Below are positions 34,918 through 45,239 of a stretch of 64,000 nucleotides of DNA, piece by piece; within the stretch, counting starts at the first letter, position 1, and each line of letters begins with the position of its first letter. The stretch is from Arthrinium phaeospermum (lineage: Eukaryota > Ascomycota > Sordariomycetes > Amphisphaeriales > Apiosporaceae). The notes under the pieces are model-generated. The model was given only the letters and a program-made list of their open reading frames with translations, did not search any database and had not been told where the DNA came from. Both the position numbers and the translations under genes were made by a program. The stretch spans positions 2,480,001 through 2,544,000 of the forward strand of contig QYRS01000001.1 in the NCBI GenBank assembly GCA_006503535.1, in the 5' to 3' direction.

Positions 34918-36891
34918 CTATGCCGCATCCAGGATCGCCTTGGTCGCCTTCTCCGCCAACAAATAAGTCGGAAGCTGGATAAAAAACCCAGGAACCACAG
35001 GGAACGCACTAGCATCCACCACCCGCAACCCCTTAGTCCCCCTGACCGAGAAATTCGAATCGAGCACCGCCCCCTCCTCGCCGTCCCCGCCAATAGCCGC
35101 CGTGCAGCAGGCATGGTGCCCAAAGCTATTGGTAGAAGCCCAGTCCTTGATCTCAGCCTCGGTCGAGACATTATCCCGGCCAGGCGTCTCCTCGACAAAC
35201 GACCCGTCGAGCGGTATCAGCTTGTCCATGGCGTCGCGCGCGTAGCGGATCCCCTCGTACGCGGCCTGCAGATCCTGGTCCCTCGACAGGTCGTCCTGGA
35301 ACGTATTGAAGGCGATGCTCGGCACGTCGCGCGGGTCGGCCGACGTCAGCTTGACGGTCCCCGCCCGGTTCCGCGTGCTGGCCTTGAGCGTGACCCAGAC
35401 CCAGTGGCGGTGGTCGGCGACGGCGTCGGCGGCCCAGCCCGGGTAGAAGCCCGGGAAATTGGCGGGGCCGCCGTAGACCCACAGGTCCGGGTCGTCCTGG
35501 GTGGCGGCCGAGGACTGCAGGGCCACGCCGATGGCGAGGCCGTTGGTGGCGTAGACGCCCTTGCCCGTCTGGGTGAGGCCGTCGAGGTACTGCTCCAGGC
35601 ACGGGTCCGGGACTTCGGGGTACCCTTGCATAAAGGTGCAGCCGTTGAGGAGGGAGAAGTCTTTGTTGGACTTGCTGATGGTGGAGATCTCGATGTGGTC
35701 GCGGAGGTTGGCACCGACGCCGGGCAGGTCCACCTTGACCGGGACACCCAGGCTGGATAGCTCATCCCGAGGACCGATTCCGCTCAGCTTGAGGATCTGG
35801 GGGGTGTTGAACGCACCACCGGCGACAATGACCTCCTTGGTAGCGTTGACCGTGCCTTCCCCTGAAACGGTGGCTGATCCAGAACGAGGATCCGCACGGT
35901 ATAAACTCTTGCCTTCCATGTATTGTACGCCAGTGGCTCTTAGATCGTCATCCAGATTCACCTTTGTGACTAGCGTCTCAAGCTTGATGTCGAGATGGTA
36001 TCTCCTGTTGCCGAGGATATCGACGGCGTTGGCCACCTCCATAATTCTGTCCCGGGCCCCACCGCGCTTGGAATTCTTCATGGACAACGGAACCTGGTAG
36101 GGCCCCTTGCTAATGGTACGCCCCGGGGCATTGACATCCTTCAACAGGATCTCCGCGAGACCGGCCACCGTGCCAATCAACGAAGTAGTGATACCCACCC
36201 CGAGCGCCGACCCGGCCGACACAATAATGCTGACGACCTTGAGGTCCTGCACCGCGGTCAGGAGCGACGTCAAGGCCGTATGAAACCAGCCGGTGAAGCC
36301 GTGGCCGATGATGCTGTTGGGGAGGTAGTCGCAGTTCTCGATCCTCTGGTAGAGTTCTTGGAACGTCTTGCCGTTCCACGAGGCGTCGCCCGTCCTGTCG
36401 GCCACGACGTCCCAGTCGCTGTCGAAGGCGCGGACGGCGATGAGCGCGTTGTGCTGCGAGCAGCCGCCCAGCGTGCCGGCCCGCGGGTAGAGGGTGCCGA
36501 TGGGCGCGGCGCCCGGGGGCGGGTCGGGGCCCGTGTAGACGGCGCCGTCGGGGAGGCGGTACGAGGTGATGCGGTTCCGCGCCTCGACGGCCGGGTCCGG
36601 GCTCCGCGTCGCGAAGAAGTCCCACTTGGTCTCGGCGTACTCGGTCGAGAAGGGGAACATGGCCGGCACGGACTCGACGAGCTCGTCGCCCGTGTCGCCG
36701 CCCGCGTCGATGAGCAGGACTTTGTGGCCGGCGGCTGCTAGGTTGGCGGCGAGGGGGCCGCCGCCGGGCCCGGAGCCTACTACGACATATTCGTAGTCGG
36801 TGGCGAGCTCAGCCTGTCTTGGTAGTATTGGGTTGTGTCGGCAGTAGCCGAAGGCCAAAAAGAAGCAAATCACGACTTGCAGCACGTACAT
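34918..36891 (-). CDS. Secreted GMC-family FAD oxidoreductase
   Basis: Glucose-methanol-choline superfamily flavoenzyme; members oxidise alcohols or sugars and release H2O2 or reduce other acceptors. Single exon, 657 residues from the ATG at 36891, which gives a signal peptide (MYVLQVVICFFLAFGYC). An upstream in-frame ATG at 37059 would bury that peptide behind the TATA box, so it is rejected. The ADP-binding fold is at residues about 36-66 (VVVGSGPGGGPLAANLAA and LLIDAG). The signature-1-like region GTLGGCSQHNALIAVR follows, then GGAFNTPQILKLSGIGP (signature 2). The active-site His lies in NSFGHHACCTAAIG near the C-terminus, followed by LRVVDASAFPVVPGFF. The second catalytic residue is not the common His/Asn in an obvious place. 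The acceptor and substrate are unknown. Confidence 0.93.
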   Translation of the reverse strand: MYVLQVVICFFLAFGYCRHNPILPRQAELATDYEYVVVGSGPGGGPLAANLAAAGHKVLLIDAGGDTGDELVESVPAMFPFSTEYAETKWDFFATRSPDPAVEARNRITSYRLPDGAVYTGPDPPPGAAPIGTLYPRAGTLGGCSQHNALIAVRAFDSDWDVVADRTGDASWNGKTFQELYQRIENCDYLPNSIIGHGFTGWFHTALTSLLTAVQDLKVVSIIVSAGSALGVGITTSLIGTVAGLAEILLKDVNAPGRTISKGPYQVPLSMKNSKRGGARDRIMEVANAVDILGNRRYHLDIKLETLVTKVNLDDDLRATGVQYMEGKSLYRADPRSGSATVSGEGTVNATKEVIVAGGAFNTPQILKLSGIGPRDELSSLGVPVKVDLPGVGANLRDHIEISTISKSNKDFSLLNGCTFMQGYPEVPDPCLEQYLDGLTQTGKGVYATNGLAIGVALQSSAATQDDPDLWVYGGPANFPGFYPGWAADAVADHRHWVWVTLKASTRNRAGTVKLTSADPRDVPSIAFNTFQDDLSRDQDLQAAYEGIRYARDAMDKLIPLDGSFVEETPGRDNVSTEAEIKDWASTNSFGHHACCTAAIGGDGEEGAVLDSNFSVRGTKGLRVVDASAFPVVPGFFIQLPTYLLAEKATKAILDAA

Positions 36892-38542
36892 TCTGCCTAA
36901 GAACAAAGTGGGAGAGTGTTGAGGAACCGATGTTTCAACATGTAGTGGATTTTGCAGCGTCTGTCTACCTATATATAGCGTTTTCTTCCCGTCCCTCAAT
37001 CTTATTTCTTCTTTCGCTGCTTGCAGCCTTACAGCAACAACAGCAGCTGAACGAGACAAGCCCGCTCGGACGTGTACCAGGAAGGGGAAGGGATCGGCAA
37101 TGCAACTTCGTTATAGCTTTATAGACTATCGATATCACTAGCACAATCTCACCCGGCAAAGGGACAGGGGTCGGTACCCCGCACCGCATCTCGTCGTGCC
37201 TAGGCACTCTCAGCAGCTCAAAAGTCTTTGAGGTGCCACAACGTCGGGTCCCTGCCGCTTTGGGACTGTCTCGGCATGCACGTAATCTTAGACAGCTCAG
37301 CCGAGATTGTCATCACCTGCAGTGGCAGCATGACCACCCTCAAATTTCACAAGTTGGACTACGCAACAGAGATCAGTCCACTTACCGTCCTGCTGCAGAA
37401 TGGCCCCGACCAATATCGAGAATAGTTTATTAGTATGCGACTGAAACCCCTTATTATCCCTGAACTCCAGAAGATGCTTAACGTGACGTTCAGAGTCACA
37501 GTAAGGCCATCCGTCTGGATTCATGATGATGGGTAACATGTAACTGCGGACATTGGATCGTAATACTGTCCCATGGAGCCCTCGTGATCACTCCGCCCGA
37601 GTGTCGAAAATCGACATGCATAGCCCTCTATTATAGTAATCTTCAACAGAAAGGGTAATCATCGTCACGAAGCTCAGATTGGGTCCTTTGTGCCCCGTCT
37701 GTCAACACCAGGGTGTGAACATCACGAGTTGTTTTGGCCCCTATCTCACCTTGTAGACCACTTGCCATATGGGCTGCATCAAATGTATAACTGGACCTCC
37801 AGGTTGACCACCGGTAACGTTCGACCTTCTAACTGGTTCCGAGTGTCTTTGTTGATTTTGAGCATATCGTTTCACTGAGTAGCCTTCAAGACAGCCTAGA
37901 GTACCTAGTCATTTTCAGGGGTATGAACACAACTACCTAGCAACGAGTCGGGACCGCGGAAGCTTCAAGGCTGATTTGAATATAATCTACTGCGAGTAGG
38001 ACTCCTATCATGTGTACGCATGCATGAGCCGGCCAGCTGGTAAGTGGCTGCCTTCTCCAGGCGATACCTCCTTACTCTACTTTCAGGCTGCAGTCATTCA
38101 TTATCCTGCAGCCTTGGAAAGCACGAGTTTGGATTGGAAGAAGCATAATCATACACTGCAACTTTGCCATACAGGGTGTTGTTGAAATAAGAACTGTATC
38201 TTCGTTTACTGTTGCCTAATGCGATGAAAACTAGTGGGCCATTGCCATGCGGATGCTTAAGCCAGTCTGTCGGATCATTGCGCGTCTTATTGTCTGGGGA
38301 TCCTCCGTCACCCCTGCGCCCGGTGAGAAACCTACTTAACCAACAAGCTTCCTCGTTGGGTCTGCCATGGTGCCAAATGTGTGGGAATTTCTGCCTGCGC
38401 CGTAGAAATTGGGGCTGATATAACCCGCCCACACCCCACCGCCGCGATGGAACTTTCAACAGGTAATCACTTATGTTTTTAAGCTGTAACGCCAACACTT
38501 CGCAGTACGGCTTAACTATAGCAATGAGGACGACATCCAAGC
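36892..38542. other. Divergent promoter region of GMC and ABC transporter genes
   Basis: About 1.65 kb. Only short, non-protein-like frames are present. The GMC TATA element is the one recognisable site. Confidence 0.55.
36970..36977 (-). promoter_or_regulatory. Probable TATA box of the GMC oxidoreductase gene
   Basis: Minus-strand CTATATATA about 80 bp before the chosen start at 36891. It supports that start over the more distal ATG at 37059, because transcription would begin downstream of the latter. Confidence 0.5.
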
Positions 38543-41500
38543 ATGGATCTCCTTTCGTGTTCAGGGCCGCAGTGGCCGGAGTGGCCGGGCGACCAATACA
38601 ACGCTTCTAAGTGCGTCACGAAGAGATTGCTAGACCTGCTGGTTCCAGCCGCAATGTGTCTTTTGTCGTTCATGACTATTGCCATCAGATACTGCCACGA
38701 TGCGCGCCGCCGCCGCCGCTATATCGCCTTGGAGTCGGAGCCGACCAGCCGCACACCCCTCCTGCCTGGCAGGGTGTCCTACGTTTCAGGCCAACGACTC
38801 CTCCCGAGCTGCGTCAAGACCTCGCGACTTATGAAATCGCTAGAGATTGTCGTACTCGCTACCATCGTTTCTACAGACGTGGCTCGCCTCGCCTATCACG
38901 CACAATACGGTTCGGCTATATCACTGACGGCCTCCGTCTATCTGCTGGCTCTTGCATTCGCCCAATGTGTTGGCCATGGGGCAGAAATCACTCGCCTGCA
39001 GCCTCATTCCATGGCCTTGTACGCGGTGCAGATAGTATGCACCGCTGCGCTCCTGCCTTTGGCTTTTCCAAACCACCCAGATCAGGAGATTATGTACGCC
39101 TACTACTTCATCCGGATCTGGTTGTTCATAGGTCTTTTCGCGATCCACGGATTCGCCCCCAGAACCCAGCAGCCCGACCTCCAGTGCGATGGCTCTGCTC
39201 CAGCCGGAGCTCAAGAAAGGGCCAGCTTGTTCTCGCTGCTCGGCTTCTCCTGGATGACGGGGCTGCTCTTGGAAGCTTTCAGGGCGGGATCGCTCGATGC
39301 GGCGCGTCTCGACCCACTGGGGCCGGCCCAGACATCAGCCGCTGTCGTCCCGGCCTACCACGAGTCAAGCCAACAGGTGCGCGGTGCAGGCCTCTTATGG
39401 GAGATCTTCCGCTTTCTGCGCCGGGATATCCTCCAGCAGGGGTTGTGGGCCGTCGTGGCCAGCGTCGCCGTCTTCATGCCGCCGCTGCTCATCAAGCTCG
39501 TCCTCGAGCATCTCGAGTCCGACAAATATGCCAGCGTAAAGACCCTTTTCGTCGCTGGGCTGTTCCTCTCGGTTGCGGGGACGGGGCTGGCGGAGTCGCA
39601 GTGCGGGTGGAAGGGCAATAGGATCAACGCTAAGCTCCGCGCCGTGCTGCTCAGCCGAATCTACCGGAAGATATGCAAGAGGGTGTCGGTGAAGCAGGAC
39701 TTGAAGCATACTACCAGTGACGGGACTATCCTCAATATGGTCTCGGGGGACGTCGACCACATCAGCGTCATGAGCGGCAGCCTGTTCCTGGTTTGGGTCA
39801 CGTTCCCGGTGCAAATCACCATCGGGACTGGTCTCTTATATCGCATCTTGGGGTGGAGCGGCATACTGGGAGTTGTGCTCATGGTGGCATTGCTACCTGT
39901 CAACGTACAGATCTCCAAACGTCTCGCCGCCGTACAGGGAAAGCTGCTCTCGGCCACCGACGCGCGGATCCAAGCGACCGACGAGCTCCTCCGCGCCATC
40001 CGGCCCATCAAGTACTACGCCTGGGAGGTACCGTTCCGCCAGCGCGTGCGAGAGAAACGCACCGCCGAGTTGAGCACGTTGCGAAGCCGATTCATCTGGT
40101 GGTCCGTCTCGATGACCGTGTTCTACTCGCTCCCCTTCCTCTCCACCCTGATCACCTTCTTCCTCTACACCGTGGTCGGGCACAACCGGCTCCAGACCTC
40201 GGTGGCGTTCCCGGCGCTCGCGACGTTTGCCGTGCTGCGCCTCCCGCTGAACCGACTGGCAGACTCGATTACCTTTCTGATCCAAGCCTACAAGTCGCTC
40301 GTGCGGGTCGAACAGTTCTTGCAGGAGCCCGAGGCCGGCCAGTCCGGAAGGAACCCAGGCGGTGCTTCCCTGGTGACTGTTGGGTTTGACGAGGCCACTT
40401 TGACTTGGCCATCCAGGCATACGAGCAGTTCTATGATGACAGCCCCAAACACTTATGCCGAAAGTCTAGAGTCTGACCATGGTAATTTCGCATTGCGCCG
40501 TTTGACCATCGAGTTTCGACAAGGCGGCCTGAATGTTGTCTATGGTCCCAGCGGCTCGGGCAAGTCATCCCTCTTACTCGCGCTGCTTGGAGAGATGCAC
40601 CTCGAACAGGGCCAGGTATTCATGCCGCTCACCGGAAACTCGAATGGCTGGGGCGACATGGAGCAGATGGATACTTTATTAACCGAGCTCGTTAACGCGA
40701 CAGCTTACTGCCCGCACGAAGCTTGGATCATGAACCGGAGCATACGAGCCAACATCCTGCTCGGTATGCCATTCAACAGCCAGCGCTACCAGCAAGTACT
40801 GGAGGCCGTCGCATTGACACCCGACCTGGCCGCTTTCGCCGGGGGAGACCAAACGCTCGCTGGCGATGGCGGGAATCGGCTCTCAGGGGGCCAGAAACAA
40901 CGAGTGGCGCTAGCTCGTGCCCTGTACAGTCCAGCTAGGCTGGTTCTTCTCGATGACTGCCTCAGTGCTGTCGATTCGCGGACTGCGCACCACATCTTCT
41001 TCCACGCCATCAAGGGCCCCCTTATGGCAGGCCGGACTTGCATCTTGGCTACCCACCATGTCCAGCTTGCAGTCCCGCATTGCGACTACGCAGTCGAACT
41101 CAACAATGGCCGAATCAAGACCCAGGGGACTGCTGATCATGTCCTCAAGACTGCGTTTCTTGACAAGCCCCCTTTTTCGGAAGCACTGGCGGCAGACTCG
41201 TCTGATAAGGGAAACATTGCCACTGCCTCGATGGAAGAAGTACGCGAGTCTCCATTTCCAGACATAGGAGCGCAGACTACGAATGGCACAGCTGCGGACA
41301 ATGAGCTCAAAGAAGGTAAGATCCAGGGTGCAGTGTCATGGTCCGTTGTGGGATATTACCTGAACGCCATGGGCTCCGTGTGGTTCTGGATCTTAGTGTT
41401 ATGCGGCTTTGCTCTGCAACAGCTCGCCGCACTTGGCACCAACCTCTGGATCAACGAGTGGGCATTCCAGGACGGCCGCACCGCCGCCGTGAACCCTTGG

Positions 41501-43225
41501 TATTACCTCGCAGTATACGCCGCCATCTGTGCCGCGTACGCCGTGGTCACCTTCTTGCGCGACCTGGTCACGCTATGGGGCTCCCTCCGGGCCTCTTCCA
41601 AGATCTACGAGCACCTCCTCGCCTCCGTCCTCTTCGCCAAGCTCGCCTTCTTCCGCCGCCACCCCCTGGGCCAAATCACGAACCGGTTCTCGCGGGACGT
41701 GGGCGTCGTCGACCAGCAGCTCGCCGCCTTCTCCGTCAGCGCCCTGCAGATCGCCGCCTCGGTCGCCACCGTCGTCGGCCTGATCCTGTGGGCCGTGCCC
41801 CCTTCCCCTTCCCCTTCTTCTCTCCCGGCCGCCGTCTTGACCTTGCTCGCCGTCCTGGCCGCCTACGGCGCCGTCGTGCGCCTGTACCTCGGCGCCGCCC
41901 GCGACCTCAAGCGCGTCGAGGCCGCCGCCCGCTCGCCGCTGTACCAGCTCGTCCGCGAGACCCTGGCCGGCCGCGTCGGCGTCCGCGGGTACGGGCTCTA
42001 CGGGTCCCTGCTGGCGGGCGAGCACGCCGCCGCCGTCGACGGGCTGAACGGGCCCTTCCTGCTGCTGGCGGCGGCCAAGCAGTGGCTGACGCTGCGCGTC
42101 AACGTGCTGAGCGGCGTCGTCCTGGCCGCGACGGGCGCCTTCGTCTTGTCCGCGGGCTCGGGCTCGGCTGGCTACGGTGGCGGCGCCGTTCTGAACCCGG
42201 GCGTGGCGGGGCTGGCGCTCATGTACGCCATGTCGTTTACGGAGAACATGCTCTGGTTCGCGCAGATCTACGCCATTATCCAGGAGAACTTGACGTCGCT
42301 CGAGCGCATCGTCGAGTATACGGAGACGGAGACGGAGCCGGTAGAGAACCAGGATCCGCCTGCCGGTGATGGTAGCACAACGGCGACGAGGAGTGGCAGT
42401 ATGCACCAGGGAATCCCGCCTGACTGGCCACAGCGTGGCGACGTCCGCTTCAAGAACCTGACCGCCCGCTATGAACCGCACCTCGAGCCGGCGCTCAAGG
42501 ACGTATCGTTCCAGGCCAAGGCCGGCGAGCGGGTTGCAATCGTCGGGCGTACAGGCGCCGGCAAGAGCTCCCTAGCCCTCGCCCTACTCCGAGGCCTAGA
42601 CCTCGACGCCGGCTCCGCCATCGAGATCGACGGAACCGACCTCTCGACCGTCCCCCTATCCCGGCTGCGCGGCGATTCCATCACCGTCGTCCCCCAAGAC
42701 GACCCCCGACTCTTCTTCTTCGGCCAGGAAACAACCGTGCGCCAGAACCTCGACCCCCTAAACCAAAACAGCGACGCCGAGATCGACGCCGTGCTGCTGC
42801 GATCCATGAACTACCCCCTCGACCTGCACGCCCCCGCCTCCGATCTCTCGCGCGGCCAGCTCCAAGTCGCCTCCGTCGCGCGCGGCCTGCTCCGCCGCTC
42901 CAAAGTGCTGATACTGGACGAGGCGACGGCGTCCGTGGACCACGCGGCCGACGCCGCCATCCAGGCCGGACTGCGCGCCCACGCGGCGGCGGCGGGCACC
43001 ACCGTCCTCACCATCGCCCACCGGCTGCGGACCATTGCCGACTACGACCGCGTCGTGGTGCTGGACGGCGGGCGCGTGGCGGAGCAAGGTCGGGTCCGGG
43101 AGTTGTTGTTGGCGGTCAAGAAGGACGGCGAGAGGTGTGACGGGTGTGGGATGGCGAATGCGCTGTTTCGTCGTTTGTGTGAGGAATCGGGCGACTTTGA
43201 GGCTATTTTGGATGCTGCGCAGTGA
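38543..43225 (+). CDS. ABC-C (MRP-type) multidrug/conjugate transporter
   Basis: Single exon, 1560 residues, TMD0-TMD1-NBD1-TMD2-NBD2. Membrane helices at about residues 30-200 form a TMD0-like section, followed by TMD1 (about 290-590). NBD1 has Walker A GPSGSGKSS (about 668), signature LSGGQKQRVALARAL (about 779) and Walker B LVLLDDCLSAVD, with Asp in place of the catalytic Glu, as is usual for NBD1 of this subfamily. TMD2 spans about 940-1240. NBD2 has Walker A GRTGAGKSS (about 1333), signature LSRGQ instead of LSGGQ, Walker B LILDEATASVD and the switch His in TIAHR. Both ATP sites are therefore largely intact. Members export glutathione conjugates, toxins or metabolites, or sit on the vacuole. 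It faces away from the GMC oxidase across a shared upstream region. Confidence 0.95.
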   Translation: MDLLSCSGPQWPEWPGDQYNASKCVTKRLLDLLVPAAMCLLSFMTIAIRYCHDARRRRRYIALESEPTSRTPLLPGRVSYVSGQRLLPSCVKTSRLMKSLEIVVLATIVSTDVARLAYHAQYGSAISLTASVYLLALAFAQCVGHGAEITRLQPHSMALYAVQIVCTAALLPLAFPNHPDQEIMYAYYFIRIWLFIGLFAIHGFAPRTQQPDLQCDGSAPAGAQERASLFSLLGFSWMTGLLLEAFRAGSLDAARLDPLGPAQTSAAVVPAYHESSQQVRGAGLLWEIFRFLRRDILQQGLWAVVASVAVFMPPLLIKLVLEHLESDKYASVKTLFVAGLFLSVAGTGLAESQCGWKGNRINAKLRAVLLSRIYRKICKRVSVKQDLKHTTSDGTILNMVSGDVDHISVMSGSLFLVWVTFPVQITIGTGLLYRILGWSGILGVVLMVALLPVNVQISKRLAAVQGKLLSATDARIQATDELLRAIRPIKYYAWEVPFRQRVREKRTAELSTLRSRFIWWSVSMTVFYSLPFLSTLITFFLYTVVGHNRLQTSVAFPALATFAVLRLPLNRLADSITFLIQAYKSLVRVEQFLQEPEAGQSGRNPGGASLVTVGFDEATLTWPSRHTSSSMMTAPNTYAESLESDHGNFALRRLTIEFRQGGLNVVYGPSGSGKSSLLLALLGEMHLEQGQVFMPLTGNSNGWGDMEQMDTLLTELVNATAYCPHEAWIMNRSIRANILLGMPFNSQRYQQVLEAVALTPDLAAFAGGDQTLAGDGGNRLSGGQKQRVALARALYSPARLVLLDDCLSAVDSRTAHHIFFHAIKGPLMAGRTCILATHHVQLAVPHCDYAVELNNGRIKTQGTADHVLKTAFLDKPPFSEALAADSSDKGNIATASMEEVRESPFPDIGAQTTNGTAADNELKEGKIQGAVSWSVVGYYLNAMGSVWFWILVLCGFALQQLAALGTNLWINEWAFQDGRTAAVNPWYYLAVYAAICAAYAVVTFLRDLVTLWGSLRASSKIYEHLLASVLFAKLAFFRRHPLGQITNRFSRDVGVVDQQLAAFSVSALQIAASVATVVGLILWAVPPSPSPSSLPAAVLTLLAVLAAYGAVVRLYLGAARDLKRVEAAARSPLYQLVRETLAGRVGVRGYGLYGSLLAGEHAAAVDGLNGPFLLLAAAKQWLTLRVNVLSGVVLAATGAFVLSAGSGSAGYGGGAVLNPGVAGLALMYAMSFTENMLWFAQIYAIIQENLTSLERIVEYTETETEPVENQDPPAGDGSTTATRSGSMHQGIPPDWPQRGDVRFKNLTARYEPHLEPALKDVSFQAKAGERVAIVGRTGAGKSSLALALLRGLDLDAGSAIEIDGTDLSTVPLSRLRGDSITVVPQDDPRLFFFGQETTVRQNLDPLNQNSDAEIDAVLLRSMNYPLDLHAPASDLSRGQLQVASVARGLLRRSKVLILDEATASVDHAADAAIQAGLRAHAAAAGTTVLTIAHRLRTIADYDRVVVLDGGRVAEQGRVRELLLAVKKDGERCDGCGMANALFRRLCEESGDFEAILDAAQ

Positions 43226-43369
43226 AATGGGCTGCACTCTCCTATTTCGGGGCTGGATCTTACAATAAATATGGAACGCATACGTTTCTGGGGACCGATA
43301 TTGTTTAAATATATTGCTTATTAGAATTGATCATTATGAATAACAAGAATTCCCCTGTTCTCGCGTGCT

Positions 43370-45239
43370 TTACTGCAGTATCACGAAACTGGTAGCATAA
43401 GACGGAAGACCGCCTTTCGCCCTCAACGTATTCCCATCAAGCGTCCAACCGATTCCACCCCAGGGGCTGGATACGACACGCGTCACTTGAACGTCAGGGG
43501 GCAAAGGTATCCCCACATTGGCCATCGAGTCGCCAGGCGCCACGACGCTGACCAGGACCTGGCCGTCGTACTTCCAGTACGCGACGTCGAGCCCCCTGTC
43601 TTTCCCATCCTGCAACAGCACGGGGTTCGCGCCCGTCAGGAAGTCCATGACGGGCGAGGCCGTGACCACCTTGGCGATGCGCGAAAGCGCGTTCCCCAGC
43701 TCGTCGGAGGTCGGGTAAATCCACGCGAGCCGCGCCTTGGCGCCGTGGTTGAACGCCAGCATGTCCATGACAAAGGCCTCGTCCGAGGTGGGGTCACGGC
43801 TCCAGTAGTCCTCGGGGATGCTGAAGGACTGCGGCACCGCCCAGACCGGTTTCCGCGACGCCGTGCCGCCGAGCCAGGTCTGGTAGTCGTGGAGGTCGTC
43901 GAGGCGGCTCGCCACGTCCAGCACCGACCCCTCGCAGTTGTCGCACCCGCAGTCGCCAAACGTCTCGTTGCAGGCCGTCTTCCACTTCTCCGAGTAGGTC
44001 GCGTTGATCCCGATCGGGTAGGCGTCCTCCATGATGATGTCGGCGCCCGCCGAGTACTCCTCGAAGTGGTAGTTTTGGCAGTTGAGCACCAGCGCCGTCG
44101 GGTGGTACCGGTCGAGCGAGGCGATAAGGTCGTACGCCTGCTTCGGCGCGTCCAGCGGGTCTTGCCAGCCGTCGGGCTCATCGGCCGTATACCAGGTCAG
44201 CAGCGACGGGTGGTCCTTGACGAGTGGCACCTGCCACGCGATCGAGCTCAGATTCTTGTACGAGCCTCGCATGTCGTACTGGAAGAGCAGGTTGAGGCGG
44301 TCCATGGTCCTGATCGTGGCCGACATATCGTCCTCCACGAAAGAGGAGACGACGTTCACAGCGTTGAAGCCCAGCGAGGCATATTTCTCGATATTTGACG
44401 CACTCTTGTTCAAGTAGCCAGAATAGTCGCCGTAGAATCCGTAAGGGAAGACGGGTACGAAGATACCGTTGGTAGTGGGGTTACGATACAGAAGAGAACC
44501 AAACAGGTTGTCGATCTTGACCACACTGCCGGTGCTCTTCTCGGGAAGGAGAAACAGTTCAGTAGTCACGGAGTACTTGGAGTTGCTATTGCGCGAGGTC
44601 GCCGTCAGGGTGATTGGGTACCCCTCCATACGCGGCTCCAGGGTTTTCAGATCAACCGGGAATAGGTTGTCCGTCGTGTTGGGCGTAACGGTACCCATCG
44701 CCAAGGTCTGGTTCTGCCATGTTATCGCCACCTTCAACCTGTCTGGCTGCTGCTGCCCTGTCGTGCTATTGGTGGAAGAGCTCCACGGTGAACCGTGAAT
44801 GTAAGAAATGGCAGCGTCGACAATAAACTCCCCACCCACCTCGCTGGCCACGTAGATGCTGTGCCTTGGGGCGATCTTGAGATCCAGGAGGGGCGTAGAA
44901 GACCGACTAGGTGGCTCCAACCGGCCTCCAGGAATGACCAAGGGCGAACTGCACGGAGCTGTCAGTCTCATGATGCCTGGCGTGCGGTAAAATCCCATGT
45001 ACTCTCAGATGGGAGTAATGGTATGCGTGTTGCTTACCTGGCCTGATACGCCTTGCCACACCTGAACAATCTGTTAGCAATATGATCGATGCAACTAGCC
45101 ACTGTATGTTGTTCAATACAGGTAGTGGCGCTCAACTTGCATCCAAGGCAGTGACTTACCATCGGTCTTGAGCGGCGACACTCGGGACGAGTAGAGCTAT
45201 TAAAGCGCTCGCCAGACCTTGTACCACAGAACCTCGCAT
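43370..45239 (-). CDS. Secreted TIM-barrel glycoside-hydrolase-like protein
   Basis: Three exons: 45239-45160, 45061-45038 (24 nt) and 44948-43370. All introns are GT-AG and frames join exactly, giving 560 residues. Exon 1 encodes a signal peptide (MRGSVVQGLASALIALL... cut near AAQ). The microexon supplies CGKAYQA, which continues into SSPLVIPGGRLEPP, a natural N-terminal block of this kind of secreted protein. A beta-rich N-terminal part (about residues 45-190) precedes a barrel-like part with PYGFYGDYSGYL, SLGFNAVNVV and TWYTADEPDGW. The ADEPDG motif is a likely catalytic-acid position. A C-terminal beta domain ends GNTLRAKGGLPSYATSFVIL. Several N-glycosylation sequons and a CGCDNC cluster agree with secretion. 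The specific GH family and substrate are not identified. Confidence 0.88.

Noticed and set aside
36892..37059. N-terminal extension of the GMC oxidoreductase from the ATG at 37059
   Set aside because: It would place the signal peptide internally and lies upstream of the TATA box.
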